Assembly (NCBI RefSeq): GCF_030717995.2
Contig: NZ_CP157743.1
Location: forward strand, 2,382,501 to 2,446,500
Reading direction: 5' to 3'
Length of the DNA stretch: 64,000 bases
DNA from: Methylomarinum sp. Ch1-1
Lineage (GTDB): Bacteria; Pseudomonadota; Gammaproteobacteria; Methylococcales; Methylomonadaceae
Of the stretch, positions 54,741 through 63,436 are shown piece by piece. Made by a program: the position numbers and the translations under genes. A model generated the notes under the pieces. That model was not told the origin of the DNA, did not search any database, and worked only from the letters and a program-made list of their open reading frames with translations. Position 1 is the first letter of the stretch. Each line of letters starts with the position of its first letter.

Positions 54741-54997
54741 TCGCTACTGTGATTCTGCATGAAAAACATTTTTCGAGTTGGCAGCCGACAGCTATTACAG
54801 CAAGGTGAAATTCATTGATGCGGACTGTGAAGAGGCGTTTGATTTGGTAGGGAGGCTACGGAACGATATCAGGACTGAGAAAGCGTGTTTTGACTATCAC
54901 AAAACACTTGAGGCCATTTCCGAGTAAAAGTAGCCTGTCCCCTTTTCCCGAGTAAAAGTAGCCTGTCCCCTTTTCCAAGAACTATAAACGCCATCGC
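54741..54997 (+). other. Decayed coding remnant and AGTAGCCTGTCCCC tandem
   Basis: From about 54790 a plus frame reads YYSKVKFIDADCEEAFDLVG then RLRNDIRTEKACFDYHKTLE and a stop at 54925. No start is visible. Its style is like a transposase C-terminus, but I cannot name the family. It is followed by two tandem copies of GTAAAAGTAGCCTGTCCCCT (54925-54975). No intact gene. Confidence 0.45.
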
Positions 54998-55984
54998 TTA
55001 AGAAATCATTATCTTGTTCGGCGCCCCGGCCACTTCTTTGACTAATTTAGGCGTTAGGTAACCGGGTAGATGTTTTTTAATCTGGTTCATCAATAACAGC
55101 GCTTGCTCTTGACTGACGGCAAAGTGTCCGGTGCCGCTGGCCTTGTCGAGCATGTGCAGGTAATACGGCAATACGCCTATCGAAAATAACTTTTCATTGA
55201 GTTCGCATAGGGCGCTCACGGTATCGTTAACGCCCTTCAATAAAACGCTTTGATTCAATAAAGTGACGCCCTGGTTCTTCAGTTGGCCGCATGCCCCTTT
55301 TACGGCGTCGCTTAATTCATTGCCATGGTTGGCGTGCAGCACGATAACCACCGGTTTCGCGCATAGGCGAAGACAATCGAGGAGGGCGGGGGTGACGCGC
55401 GCCGGCAATACAATTGGCAAACGACTGTGTATGCGGATGCGTTCGAGATGAGGGATTTGTTCCAGTTGCCGAATCAAGGCAATCAGTTTGTCGTCGCTTA
55501 GCAACATCGGGTCGCCGCCGCTGAGTATTATCTCGCTGATATCGGGATGAGTTTTTAAATAGGCGATCGCCCTGGCTTGTCTTTGTGGCGTTAATTGCAC
55601 ATCCGAGTAAGGGAAGTTGCGGCGGAAACAATAACGACAATTGATCGCGCACGCGCCCGTCATGATGAATAACGCCCGTCCCTGATACTTATGCAGGACG
55701 CCCGCTTCCGCTAGCGCGTCCAGGTCGCCTACCGGGTCGGCGCTAAAACCGGGTAAATCGGATAGCTCTTGCTGCAATGGCAGTACTTGACGCAGCAGCG
55801 GATCGGCCGGGTTTCCTGCTTCGATACAGTCGACGAAGCTGCGCGGCGCCTTCAGTGGAAAGGCTTTATGGTCCGCTAATACCGGTAGGTCTTCGATAGC
55901 GATGTTTAAATGACGACATAAATCGTTTAGGTCGGTAAAGGCCTCGGCAAGCTGTTGCTGCCAGCTAGTGTTGTTAAGTTCCAC
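54998..55984 (-). CDS. epmB: EF-P beta-lysylation protein EpmB (lysine 2,3-aminomutase family)
   Basis: 328 residues, radical SAM enzyme. The [4Fe-4S] cysteines are C112, C116 and C119 (GACAINCRYCFRRNFPY), with ISEIILSGGDPMLLSDDKL as the SAM/PLP region. It converts L-alpha-lysine to (R)-beta-lysine for EF-P modification and is shorter than true lysine 2,3-aminomutases. It is divergent from efp; a degenerate family B element fills the 440-bp gap. Confidence 0.95.
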   Translation of the reverse strand: MELNNTSWQQQLAEAFTDLNDLCRHLNIAIEDLPVLADHKAFPLKAPRSFVDCIEAGNPADPLLRQVLPLQQELSDLPGFSADPVGDLDALAEAGVLHKYQGRALFIMTGACAINCRYCFRRNFPYSDVQLTPQRQARAIAYLKTHPDISEIILSGGDPMLLSDDKLIALIRQLEQIPHLERIRIHSRLPIVLPARVTPALLDCLRLCAKPVVIVLHANHGNELSDAVKGACGQLKNQGVTLLNQSVLLKGVNDTVSALCELNEKLFSIGVLPYYLHMLDKASGTGHFAVSQEQALLLMNQIKKHLPGYLTPKLVKEVAGAPNKIMIS

Positions 55985-56050
55985 TCGATTCTATAGTTAC
56001 TAAATTGCGGTTTAAGGAATTCAATGGCGATAGGAGGGCGTTAATTGTTA

Positions 56051-56276
56051 CGGCAATTCCCAGTTGAACGTTTTAGCGGTGTTTAGGGCATGGGGAGTGT
56101 CTATCGAGGAACGCCGTTCACCCAGCACCTAAATTATGCTGGAATGTAAAATATAGTCCAGTAGCCATGGAAATTTAGGTGCTGGGTAAACCCATCCCTG
56201 GGGGCTTGACGGCAGCATCCTTGCTGCCGACATCCTCGCCAAACACACCCCAAGCCCTCTTTGTTATCTAAATTGG
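56051..56276 (+). mobile_element. Degenerate family B element between epmB and efp
   Basis: CGGCAATTCCCAGTTGAACG on the left, AATTGGGAATTGCT on the right. It contains the long form of the inner palindrome (TTCACCCAGCACCTAAATTA to AATTTAGGTGCTGGG, about 73 bp). A second right-end-like stretch follows to about 56345. No clear target duplication, so it is probably old or recombined. Confidence 0.75.
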
Positions 56277-56423
56277 GAATTGCTACCGACACCCTCGCCA
56301 GACATACCCCGCACCCTGTTCGATGCTAAAATTGAAAATTGCAGTTCCTGTTGAGTCAATTTCCTATCAAAAAACATATCCATTATAATGCCTCGCACTA
56401 TTGTTTGTTCAGACGAGGAAAAA

Positions 56424-56993
56424 ATGGCTACCTATAGCACCAACGAATTTAAGGCCGGTTTGAAAATTATGCTGGATGCGGACCCTTGTTCGATTATTGA
56501 AAATGAATTTGTAAAACCAGGCAAGGGACAAGCCTTTAACCGGGTGAAGATCAGAAACCTTAAAACCGGACGTGTGATTGAACGCACCTTCAAATCGGGA
56601 GAATCGGTTGAAGGCGCCGATGTGGTCGAAGTCGAAATGCAATATCTGTATAACGATGGAGAGTTTTGGCATTTCATGGAGCCAAACACGTTTGAACAAT
56701 ATCAGGCCGATGCCAGCGCCGTGGCCGATGCGGTCAAATGGTTGAAGGAACAGGATATTTGTACGATGACGTTGTGGAATGATGCGCCTTTGATTGTGAC
56801 GCCGCCAAACTTTGTTGAATTGGCGATCACCGAAACCGATCCCGGCTTGAAAGGCGATACTTCCGGCGGTGGGGGTAAGCCGGCCACGTTGGAAACCGGC
56901 GCCGTTGTCCGCGTACCGTTATTTGTCCAAATCGGCGAATTGATTAAAGTGGATACGCGCACCGGCGAATATGTCTCCCGCGTCAAAGAATAG
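56424..56993 (+). CDS. efp: Translation elongation factor P
   Basis: 189 residues from the ATG at 56424 ([20 protein letters not shown]), with CGAGGA 8 nt upstream. The in-frame ATG at 56388 has no ribosome site and lies in poorly conserved sequence. KPGKGQ carries the modified lysine at K34, matching E. coli K34, so it is an EpmA/EpmB target. It rescues ribosomes at polyproline. Its stop overlaps the epmA start (TAGTG). Confidence 0.97.
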   Translation: MATYSTNEFKAGLKIMLDADPCSIIENEFVKPGKGQAFNRVKIRNLKTGRVIERTFKSGESVEGADVVEVEMQYLYNDGEFWHFMEPNTFEQYQADASAVADAVKWLKEQDICTMTLWNDAPLIVTPPNFVELAITETDPGLKGDTSGGGGKPATLETGAVVRVPLFVQIGELIKVDTRTGEYVSRVKE

Positions 56994-57973
56994 TGTCGGA
57001 GGCATGGCGTCCGAGCTGTCAGGTGGAGCAGTTGCGCGCGAGGGCGCAATTGCTGGCGGCGGTTCGGGCCTTTTTTCAATCCAGAAAGGTGCTGGAGGTG
57101 GAAACGCCGCTGTTGTGCCAGGCCACCGGAACCGATCCGCAACTGGACTTTTTCTGCACTGATGGACAAAGGTCGGTTCAGCGGTCCTCGCTGTATCTGC
57201 AAACTTCGCCGGAATTCGCTATGAAGCGTCTGTTGGCGGCCGGCAGCGGTTCCATTTACCAGATTTGCAAGGCTTTCAGGAATGGCGAAAGCGGCCGTTT
57301 TCACAATCCTGAATTTACCATTCTGGAATGGTATAGGGTCGATTACTGTTTGCATGAGTTGATGCATGAAGTCGCCGAATTAATCACGACGTTGCTGGAA
57401 CCTCATCGAGTCTTAGGACCGACGCGGATCATCGCTTATCAGCAATTGTTTATCGACGAAACGGGGCTGGATCCGTTGGTTTTTAGCGTCGAGCAATACC
57501 GTGATTATGCGCGAAGACAGGGTTTTGGAGAGGCCATAGACATTTGTGAGGATAATCATTCGATGTGGTTGGATTTTATTTTCAGTCATAAAATTCAACC
57601 GAGCATGGGTGAAGAGTCGTTGTGTTTAGTGCATGGCTATCCGGCCATACAGTCTTCGCTGGCGCGCATCAGTGCAAGCGACGCGAGGGTTGCCGAGCGT
57701 TTCGAAGTCTTTGTTCGAGGAATCGAGTTGGGTAACGGTTTTTTTGAATTGGCGGACGCCGCCGAGCAGGAAGAACGCTTCGATCAAGAGATTGCCGAGC
57801 GGCGATCGCGGCGCTTGCCGGCGGTCGAAAAAGACCGTCGTTTTTTGGCGGCGCTGCAGTCTGGTCTGCCTGATTGCAGCGGTGTGGCGATTGGCCTGGA
57901 CCGGCTGCTGATGATCCTGACCGGCGCCGCCTGCATTGATGATATACTGGCGTTTCCTATCGCCAGGGCTTGA
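56993..57973 (+). CDS. epmA: EF-P--(R)-beta-lysine ligase EpmA (GenX/PoxA)
   Basis: 326 residues from GTG at 56993 (MSEAWRPSCQVEQLRARAQL). It is a truncated class II lysyl-tRNA synthetase-like catalytic domain lacking the anticodon-binding domain. LQTSPEFAMKRLLAAG, FRNGESGRFHNPEFTILEWY and GVAIGLDRLLMIL are the three class II motifs. It attaches beta-lysine to EF-P K34. It directly follows efp, and epmB lies on the other side, so the modification pathway is complete here. Confidence 0.95.
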   Translation: MSEAWRPSCQVEQLRARAQLLAAVRAFFQSRKVLEVETPLLCQATGTDPQLDFFCTDGQRSVQRSSLYLQTSPEFAMKRLLAAGSGSIYQICKAFRNGESGRFHNPEFTILEWYRVDYCLHELMHEVAELITTLLEPHRVLGPTRIIAYQQLFIDETGLDPLVFSVEQYRDYARRQGFGEAIDICEDNHSMWLDFIFSHKIQPSMGEESLCLVHGYPAIQSSLARISASDARVAERFEVFVRGIELGNGFFELADAAEQEERFDQEIAERRSRRLPAVEKDRRFLAALQSGLPDCSGVAIGLDRLLMILTGAACIDDILAFPIARA

Positions 57974-57992
57974 TTCGGCCGCAGGCGCAAGG

Positions 57993-58231
57993 CAGCCATT
58001 CCCATCAGTTTGGCGTTCAAAAAGGGCATTGGGTGTGTTTGGCGAGGATGTCGGCAGCAAGGATGCTGCCGTCAAGCCCCCATGGATGGGTTTACCCAGC
58101 ACCTAAATTTCCATGGCTACTGGACTATATTTTACATTCCAGCATAATTTAGGTGCTGGGTGAACGGCGCTCCTCGACAGACACACCCCATGCCCTAAAC
58201 ACAGCAAAAATGCTCAAACTGGGAATTGCTG
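57993..58231 (-). mobile_element. Family B MITE-like element, long form, 239 bp, 9-bp target duplication
   Basis: Left end CAGCCATTCCCATCAGTTTG, right end CAAACTGGGAATTGCTG. The 9-bp direct repeat GGCGCAAGG flanks it at 57984-57992 and 58232-58240. Orientation is opposite to the 49.2-kb copy. It includes the inner palindrome (ACCCAGCACCTAAATTT to ATTTAGGTGCTGGGT). It begins 20 bp after the epmA stop. The next 215 bp before bamA are unique; they probably hold its promoter. Confidence 0.93.
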
Positions 58232-58445
58232 GGCGCAAGGTGTTGGCGTCAAGGCTTCTGTGGGCATGCTATAATCGATGCTATTTTGTCGGTGACGGCT
58301 ATTGGCGTAGCGCATGGCGCTGATCGGTTTGTCTGCGTTCATTGCGGGAAGGCTGATTCATTTGGCGCGAGGAGATCTTGCGTGCGAACATCGATGAGTG
58401 CGAATAACTTGACCATAGTCATTCTATTTTTTAACTGGTAACCCC

Positions 58446-60722
58446 GTGAGCAAGAAACGTTTTTTTCATATTCTGATGCTGGCTGCTTTGGCCTCGCCAA
58501 CGGTTAAAGGGGCGGACAGTTTTGTCGTCGAAGACATACAAGTCAGGGGCTTGCAAAGAATTTCGGCGGGGACCGTTTTTAACTATTTGCCGGTGAATAT
58601 CGGGGAAAAATTCACCGTGCAAAAAGCCGGTCCATCGATCAGGGCGCTTTTCAAGACCGGATTTTTCAAGGACATCACGTTGGAGCGGGAAGGGGGAACG
58701 CTGATCGTGAATGTAGTGGAAAGACCCTCGATCGCCAAGATTATTTTTGAAGGCAATAAGGATCTGAGCACCGAGGATTTGCAAAAAGCGCTGAATTCGA
58801 TCGGTCTGGCCGAGGGCAAGGTGTTCAACCGTTTGGTGTTGGAAAAAGTTGAGCAGGAATTAAGACGACAATATTTTAGTCATGGCAAATACGGTCTAAA
58901 AATCAAAACCGATGTCTCACGTTTGACCCGTAACCGGGTCGGCATTCATATTAAGATTTCAGAAGGCCGCGTCGCCAAGATTAAACAGATCAATGTCGTT
59001 GGCAACAAGGTATTCGATAAAGACGAGTTGTTGAAGCAATTCGAACTGAGCACAACGAATTTGTTGTCCTTCTATACCAAGGATGATCAGTATTCCAAAC
59101 AGAAGTTGTCCGCGGATCTAGAGCGTTTACGCTCTTACTATCTGGATCGCGGTTATATCAATTTCGCCATCGATTCGACCCAGGTCGCCATCACGCCGGA
59201 TAAAAAAGAGATTTATATTACCGTCAATGTCAAGGAAGGAGAGTTGTACACGCTGGAGAAGGTCAAACTGACCGGCAACCTGATCGTGCCGCCGGAGGAG
59301 TTGATAGGCCTGGTGCAAGTCGGGCCGGGGGAGATTTTTTCTCGTAAAAATGCAACCCAAACCTCAAAGGCGATTTCCGATCGATTGGGCGATGAGGGCT
59401 ATGCTTTCGCCAACGTCAACATGGTGCCGGAGATCGATGAGGAGCAGAAAACGGTGGCGATGACCTTCTTCGTCGATCCCGGGAAGCGCGTCTATGTGCG
59501 TCGGATTAATATGCGCGGCAACACCAAGACCCGGGATGAAGTGCTGCGCCGGGAACTTAGACAGATGGAGTCGAGCTGGGCGTCGACGGCCAAGATCGAG
59601 CGCTCGAAGACGCGACTGGAGCGCTTGGGTTATTTCGAGTCGGTGAATGTCGAGACGCCGCCTGTCGTTGGCACCGCCGATCAGATCGACGTTAACTACA
59701 GCGTCGTCGAGAAGGCGTCCGGCAATCTGATGGCCGGCGTCGGTTTCTCGCAAACTCAGGGCATCGTGTTTAACGCCAACATCTCCCAGGATAATGTATT
59801 CGGTTCCGGTAAAAGAGTGAATCTGGCCTTCAACAACAGCGATATCACCACCCAGTATCGCTTCGGCTATTTCGATCCGTATTTTACCTTGGACGGCGTC
59901 AGCATGGGGTATGACATCGGCTACAGCGCCCGGGACGCGAACCAGGCCAATATTTCCAATTATTCGACCGACGTCATCAACAGCGGTTTTAATTTTGGCA
60001 TCCCGTTGAACGAATTTGACCGTCTGCGCTTCAATATCGATCTCAAGCACACTAAGCTGAATACCTCGTCGTTTACATCAACCGAAATCACCAATTTCGT
60101 CGAAGACCAAGGCGATAAGTTTCTCACACTGGCGACTTCGATCGGCTGGACCCACGACACCCTGAACCGGGCGATTTTCCCCAGCGCCGGGGGGCAGCAG
60201 CGCTTGTCGGCGTTGGCGACGATTCCGGGCAGCGATCTGGAGTATTACAAGGTCTCCTATAAGCAGCAGCAATATTTTCCATTGGCCAAGGACTTGACCT
60301 TTAGGTTGTTGGGGGAGGTCGCTTACGGGGATGGCTATGGCGATACCGACGGCTTGCCGTTTTTCGAGCACTATTTCGCCGGCGGCGTGCGTTCGGTCAG
60401 GGGCTTCAATGACAACACGATAGGACCGCGTGATTCAAACAATCGGCCTTTCGGCGGTTCCAGTAAGATTATCGGCAAAGCCGAGTTGTTCTTCCCGGTG
60501 CCTTTCATCGAAGACGCGAAGTCGATACGTCTAGGGTCGTTCTTTGATGCCGGCACCGTCAGCGACGGCTTCGAAGTCAGCAATCTGCGTTATTCGGTCG
60601 GTCTGTCGGGTGAGTGGTTGTCGCCTTTCGGGGCCTTGGCGGTAAGCGTCGCCTTGCCGCTGAACGCCGATGAAAATGACGATGAACAGATGTTCCAATT
60701 TTCCTTCGGCTCAGGATTTTAG
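58446..60722 (+). CDS. bamA: Outer membrane protein assembly factor BamA
   Basis: 758 residues from GTG at 58446. Signal peptide of about 23 residues ending VKGA. Five POTRA domains (about 25-420) are followed by a 16-strand barrel with the conserved VRGF motif (GVRSVRGFNDN) and a C-terminal strand ending in FSFGSGF, the expected terminal Phe. It inserts beta-barrel proteins into the outer membrane. In E. coli rseP is directly upstream; here the rseP block is 41 kb away. Confidence 0.97.
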   Translation: MSKKRFFHILMLAALASPTVKGADSFVVEDIQVRGLQRISAGTVFNYLPVNIGEKFTVQKAGPSIRALFKTGFFKDITLEREGGTLIVNVVERPSIAKIIFEGNKDLSTEDLQKALNSIGLAEGKVFNRLVLEKVEQELRRQYFSHGKYGLKIKTDVSRLTRNRVGIHIKISEGRVAKIKQINVVGNKVFDKDELLKQFELSTTNLLSFYTKDDQYSKQKLSADLERLRSYYLDRGYINFAIDSTQVAITPDKKEIYITVNVKEGELYTLEKVKLTGNLIVPPEELIGLVQVGPGEIFSRKNATQTSKAISDRLGDEGYAFANVNMVPEIDEEQKTVAMTFFVDPGKRVYVRRINMRGNTKTRDEVLRRELRQMESSWASTAKIERSKTRLERLGYFESVNVETPPVVGTADQIDVNYSVVEKASGNLMAGVGFSQTQGIVFNANISQDNVFGSGKRVNLAFNNSDITTQYRFGYFDPYFTLDGVSMGYDIGYSARDANQANISNYSTDVINSGFNFGIPLNEFDRLRFNIDLKHTKLNTSSFTSTEITNFVEDQGDKFLTLATSIGWTHDTLNRAIFPSAGGQQRLSALATIPGSDLEYYKVSYKQQQYFPLAKDLTFRLLGEVAYGDGYGDTDGLPFFEHYFAGGVRSVRGFNDNTIGPRDSNNRPFGGSSKIIGKAELFFPVPFIEDAKSIRLGSFFDAGTVSDGFEVSNLRYSVGLSGEWLSPFGALAVSVALPLNADENDDEQMFQFSFGSGF

Positions 60723-61025
60723 TTTAGTTTGACCGAGTTTTACCCTATAATCGACAACCTATTAGTCAATTGAGTTGTTCGGTGTTGTTGACGCTTGGAC
60801 CTCGGTTCCCTGCAGCGAAAGCGCTGAAGATATTCCACCAGGATTTCTCGGCGCTCGGCCAAAGGGAACAGCGGATCTTCCTTGGCCGTTCTTGTACGGC
60901 AGGGATGACCGGCGAAAAGCGAACTTTTCACGAGGCGGTCCAACTCTCCAATCTGCGACCCCTAACGGCAATAGGCCTAGGGACAGATTACCCACAAATA
61001 AACCTAAGCGGAGATGGTTTTAACG
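60723..61025. other. Unusual bamA-skp spacer
   Basis: 303 bp without a supported gene. Small open frames exist on both strands but have no ribosome site or recognisable product. GGTTCCCTGCAGCGAAAGCG and AAAGGGAAC could pair loosely. It does not match any of the repeat families in the window. Confidence 0.4.
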
Positions 61026-61526
61026 ATGAAAAATAAAATTGCTTTGTTTTTGGCGCTGATGTTTACAGCTAATTTAAGTTACGCTGAATTAAAAATCGGT
61101 TTTGTTAATGTAGCCAGAGTGTTGGAAAAAGCGCCGCAAGCAGCCAAGGCAAAACAGCGATTGGAAAAGGAATTTTCACCCCGTGATAAGCATTTGGTCG
61201 CGCAACAAAAAGAAATCAAGGCGCTGGAAGAAAAGCTGGCTCGCGATGCCTCGGTGATGGGGGAGTCCGAACGTCGTAAGCTGGAAAGGGATATTATCGG
61301 CAAGAAAAGGGACGCCAAACGCTCTCAACAGGAGTTCAGCGAGGATTTCAATATGCGCAGAAATGAGGAGCTGGGGAAATTACAACGGCGCATCATCGAA
61401 GCGATCAGAGCATTGGCCAAAGAGGAAAATTACGATTTGCTGTTAACCGATGGCGTTATCTATGCCGGCGAGCAAATTGACGTGACCAGTCAAGTACAGG
61501 AAAAACTAACCAATCTGTCGGACTGA
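61026..61526 (+). CDS. skp: Periplasmic chaperone Skp (OmpH family)
   Basis: 166 residues from the ATG at 61026, giving a classic signal peptide (MKNKIALFLALMFTANLSYA). An ATG at 61014 would add four residues and has a ribosome-like GGAG directly abutting, so 61026 is preferred. The long coiled-coil tentacles (FSPRDKHLVAQQKEIKALEE, RRKLERDIIGKKRDAKRSQQ) are evident. It holds unfolded outer-membrane proteins for BamA. Confidence 0.93.
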   Translation: MKNKIALFLALMFTANLSYAELKIGFVNVARVLEKAPQAAKAKQRLEKEFSPRDKHLVAQQKEIKALEEKLARDASVMGESERRKLERDIIGKKRDAKRSQQEFSEDFNMRRNEELGKLQRRIIEAIRALAKEENYDLLLTDGVIYAGEQIDVTSQVQEKLTNLSD

Positions 61527-61631
61527 TTGTTTTAATGAATTAAGATTATCGACTGCTGGCGGGGCGGAAAGATCACCCTGTTCTGGGCTTGGTCGAGAGT
61601 CATTTGAGAGATTTGAGGGAATATAGGAATT

Positions 61632-62075
61632 ATGGCCGGACAGTTGGATATATTAGAAATCCAGGAATTTTTACCGCATAGGTATCCGTTTCTTTTGGTT
61701 GATAAGGTCGTCGAGTGCGAGCCGGGGGTGCGCCTGCTAGCGGTGAAAAATGTCACCTATAACGAGCCCTTTTTTCAAGGGCATTTCCCCCATGTGCCTA
61801 TTTTCCCGGGCGTCTTGATCATGGAGGCGTTGGCCCAGGCAACGGGCCTGTTGGCGTCGCAAACGGACGAAAGCCTGGGTAAGGGCATGACTTATTATCT
61901 GGCCGGTATCGATAAGGCCCGTTTTAAAAGGCCGGTCGGCCCGGGCGATCAGTTAATGCTGGAAGTGATCTATGTCAGGAATAAGCGCAACATCTGGACA
62001 TTTGATTGTCGCGCCGAAGTGGAAGGCGAGCTGGCGGCCAGCGCTCAAATTATGTGTGCAGCAGCGGTAGAATAG
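61632..62075 (+). CDS. fabZ: 3-hydroxyacyl-ACP dehydratase FabZ
   Basis: 147 residues. The hotdog-fold active site has H51 and E65 in [33 protein letters not shown] is the N-terminal signature. It dehydrates hydroxyacyl-ACP in fatty-acid synthesis. In E. coli lpxD lies between skp and fabZ; here it is absent. The stop codon overlaps the lpxA start (TAGTG). Confidence 0.97.
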   Translation: MAGQLDILEIQEFLPHRYPFLLVDKVVECEPGVRLLAVKNVTYNEPFFQGHFPHVPIFPGVLIMEALAQATGLLASQTDESLGKGMTYYLAGIDKARFKRPVGPGDQLMLEVIYVRNKRNIWTFDCRAEVEGELAASAQIMCAAAVE

Positions 62076-62845
62076 TGATAGATCCAAAAGCAGTCGTCGA
62101 TATCAATGCCGATATCGCCGATGATGTAAAAATCGGCCCTTTCTCGGTGATCGGACCGGATGTCAGAATCGACTCGGGCACGGTCATCGGTCCGCATGTC
62201 GTCATTAAAGGTCCTACCGCGATCGGTAAGGACAATCAGATTTATCAATTCGCCTCGATCGGCGAGGATCCGCAGGATAAAAAATACGCCGATGAAATTA
62301 CCCGCCTGGAAATTGGCGACAGGAATACGATCCGAGAATTCTGCACGATGCACAGAGGAACACAGCAAGATCAGGGCTTGACCTTGATAGGCAGCGATAA
62401 CCTGTTCATGGCTTATACTCACGTCGCTCATGATTGCGTCATCGGCGACCATGTCATCATGGCTAACGGCGCCTCGATCGCCGGTCATGTTCACATGGGC
62501 GATCATGCGATCTTGGGGGGCTTCACTCTGGTGCATCAATTTACCCAGATCGGCGAATACAGTTTTTCCGCGATGGGCAGCGCCGTGACCCAGGATATTC
62601 CGCCATTCGTCATGGTCGGCGGACGTCCGACCCGGCCGCATGGCATCAATTCGGTCGGCATGGAGCGGGACGGCATCTCCGCGGAAGTGATACGGCAGAT
62701 ACGTAAGGCCTATAAAATTCTCTATAAGAACAATCTGCGTCTTGAGGATGCGATCGAAGAAATCGAAGATCTGGCCGGCGAGAGCAATGAGCTTTCCAAT
62801 ATGGTCAGCTTTCTGCGTAATGTCACCCGCGGCATTTTGCGTTAA
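62075..62845 (+). CDS. lpxA: UDP-N-acetylglucosamine O-acyltransferase LpxA
   Basis: 256 residues from GTG at 62075 (MIDPKAVVDINADIADDVKI), chosen because it couples to fabZ; a longer frame from 62006 runs inside fabZ. Left-handed beta-helix hexapeptide repeats (IGPFSVIGPDV, IGPHVVIKGPT) dominate. The catalytic His is H119 in YTHVAHDCVIGDH. The C-terminal helical domain ends FLRNVTRGIL. It acylates UDP-GlcNAc as first step of lipid A synthesis. lpxB does not follow; rnhB is next, 7 bp on. Confidence 0.96.
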   Translation: MIDPKAVVDINADIADDVKIGPFSVIGPDVRIDSGTVIGPHVVIKGPTAIGKDNQIYQFASIGEDPQDKKYADEITRLEIGDRNTIREFCTMHRGTQQDQGLTLIGSDNLFMAYTHVAHDCVIGDHVIMANGASIAGHVHMGDHAILGGFTLVHQFTQIGEYSFSAMGSAVTQDIPPFVMVGGRPTRPHGINSVGMERDGISAEVIRQIRKAYKILYKNNLRLEDAIEEIEDLAGESNELSNMVSFLRNVTRGILR

Positions 62846-62852
62846 TTGATCC

Positions 62853-63413
62853 GTGTTAGCCGGTATCGATGAGGTGGGGCGGGGGTGTATCGTCGGTCCT
62901 GTGGTTGCGGCGGTCGTGGTGTTGAATCCCGATAAGCCGATTGCCGGTTTGACCGATTCGAAGAAACTGACAGCCAGAAAGCGACAGCAATTGGCCGCAG
63001 AAATAAAGCGGTCGGCGCTGGATTGGGCGATAGGCAGGGCGGAAGCCAGTGAAATCGATCGTCTGAATATCTTGCAGGCTTCGCTGCTGGCGATGAAGCG
63101 CGCCTTTGCCCAACTGTCCACAACGGTCGAAAAAACCTTGGTCGATGGCAAATTTTACCCGGATATCGCCTGTCCGGGCGAGACCGTGGTGCAAGGCGAC
63201 TTGAGCGTCGCCGAGATTTCCGCGGCTTCGATACTGGCTAAGGTCGCCCGCGACGATGAAATGTCCGTGCTCGACCGGCTCTATCCGGGCTATCAGTTTG
63301 CCGCCCACAAAGGTTATCCGACCAAAATCCATCTGCAACAATTACAGCAATTAGGCGTCACCGAGCAGCACCGTAAATCATTCGCTCCCGTTAAAAGATT
63401 GCTGGTCGATTGA
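62853..63413 (+). CDS. rnhB: Ribonuclease HII
   Basis: 186 residues from GTG at 62853. The active-site acidic residues are in GIDEVGRG (D6, E7), with the VDGKFYPD and AEISAASILAKVARDDEM segments and YPGYQFAAHKGYPTKIH. It removes ribonucleotides from DNA. It sits between lpxA and dnaE as in E. coli, except that lpxB is missing between lpxA and rnhB. Confidence 0.96.
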   Translation: MLAGIDEVGRGCIVGPVVAAVVVLNPDKPIAGLTDSKKLTARKRQQLAAEIKRSALDWAIGRAEASEIDRLNILQASLLAMKRAFAQLSTTVEKTLVDGKFYPDIACPGETVVQGDLSVAEISAASILAKVARDDEMSVLDRLYPGYQFAAHKGYPTKIHLQQLQQLGVTEQHRKSFAPVKRLLVD

Positions 63414-63436
63414 ACCCTTCATCGGGCCATCATGTT

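Noticed and set aside
62045-63151. 368-codon minus-strand frame opposite lpxA and rnhB
   Set aside because: It is the shadow of two well-recognised genes and has no recognisable domain or ribosome site.
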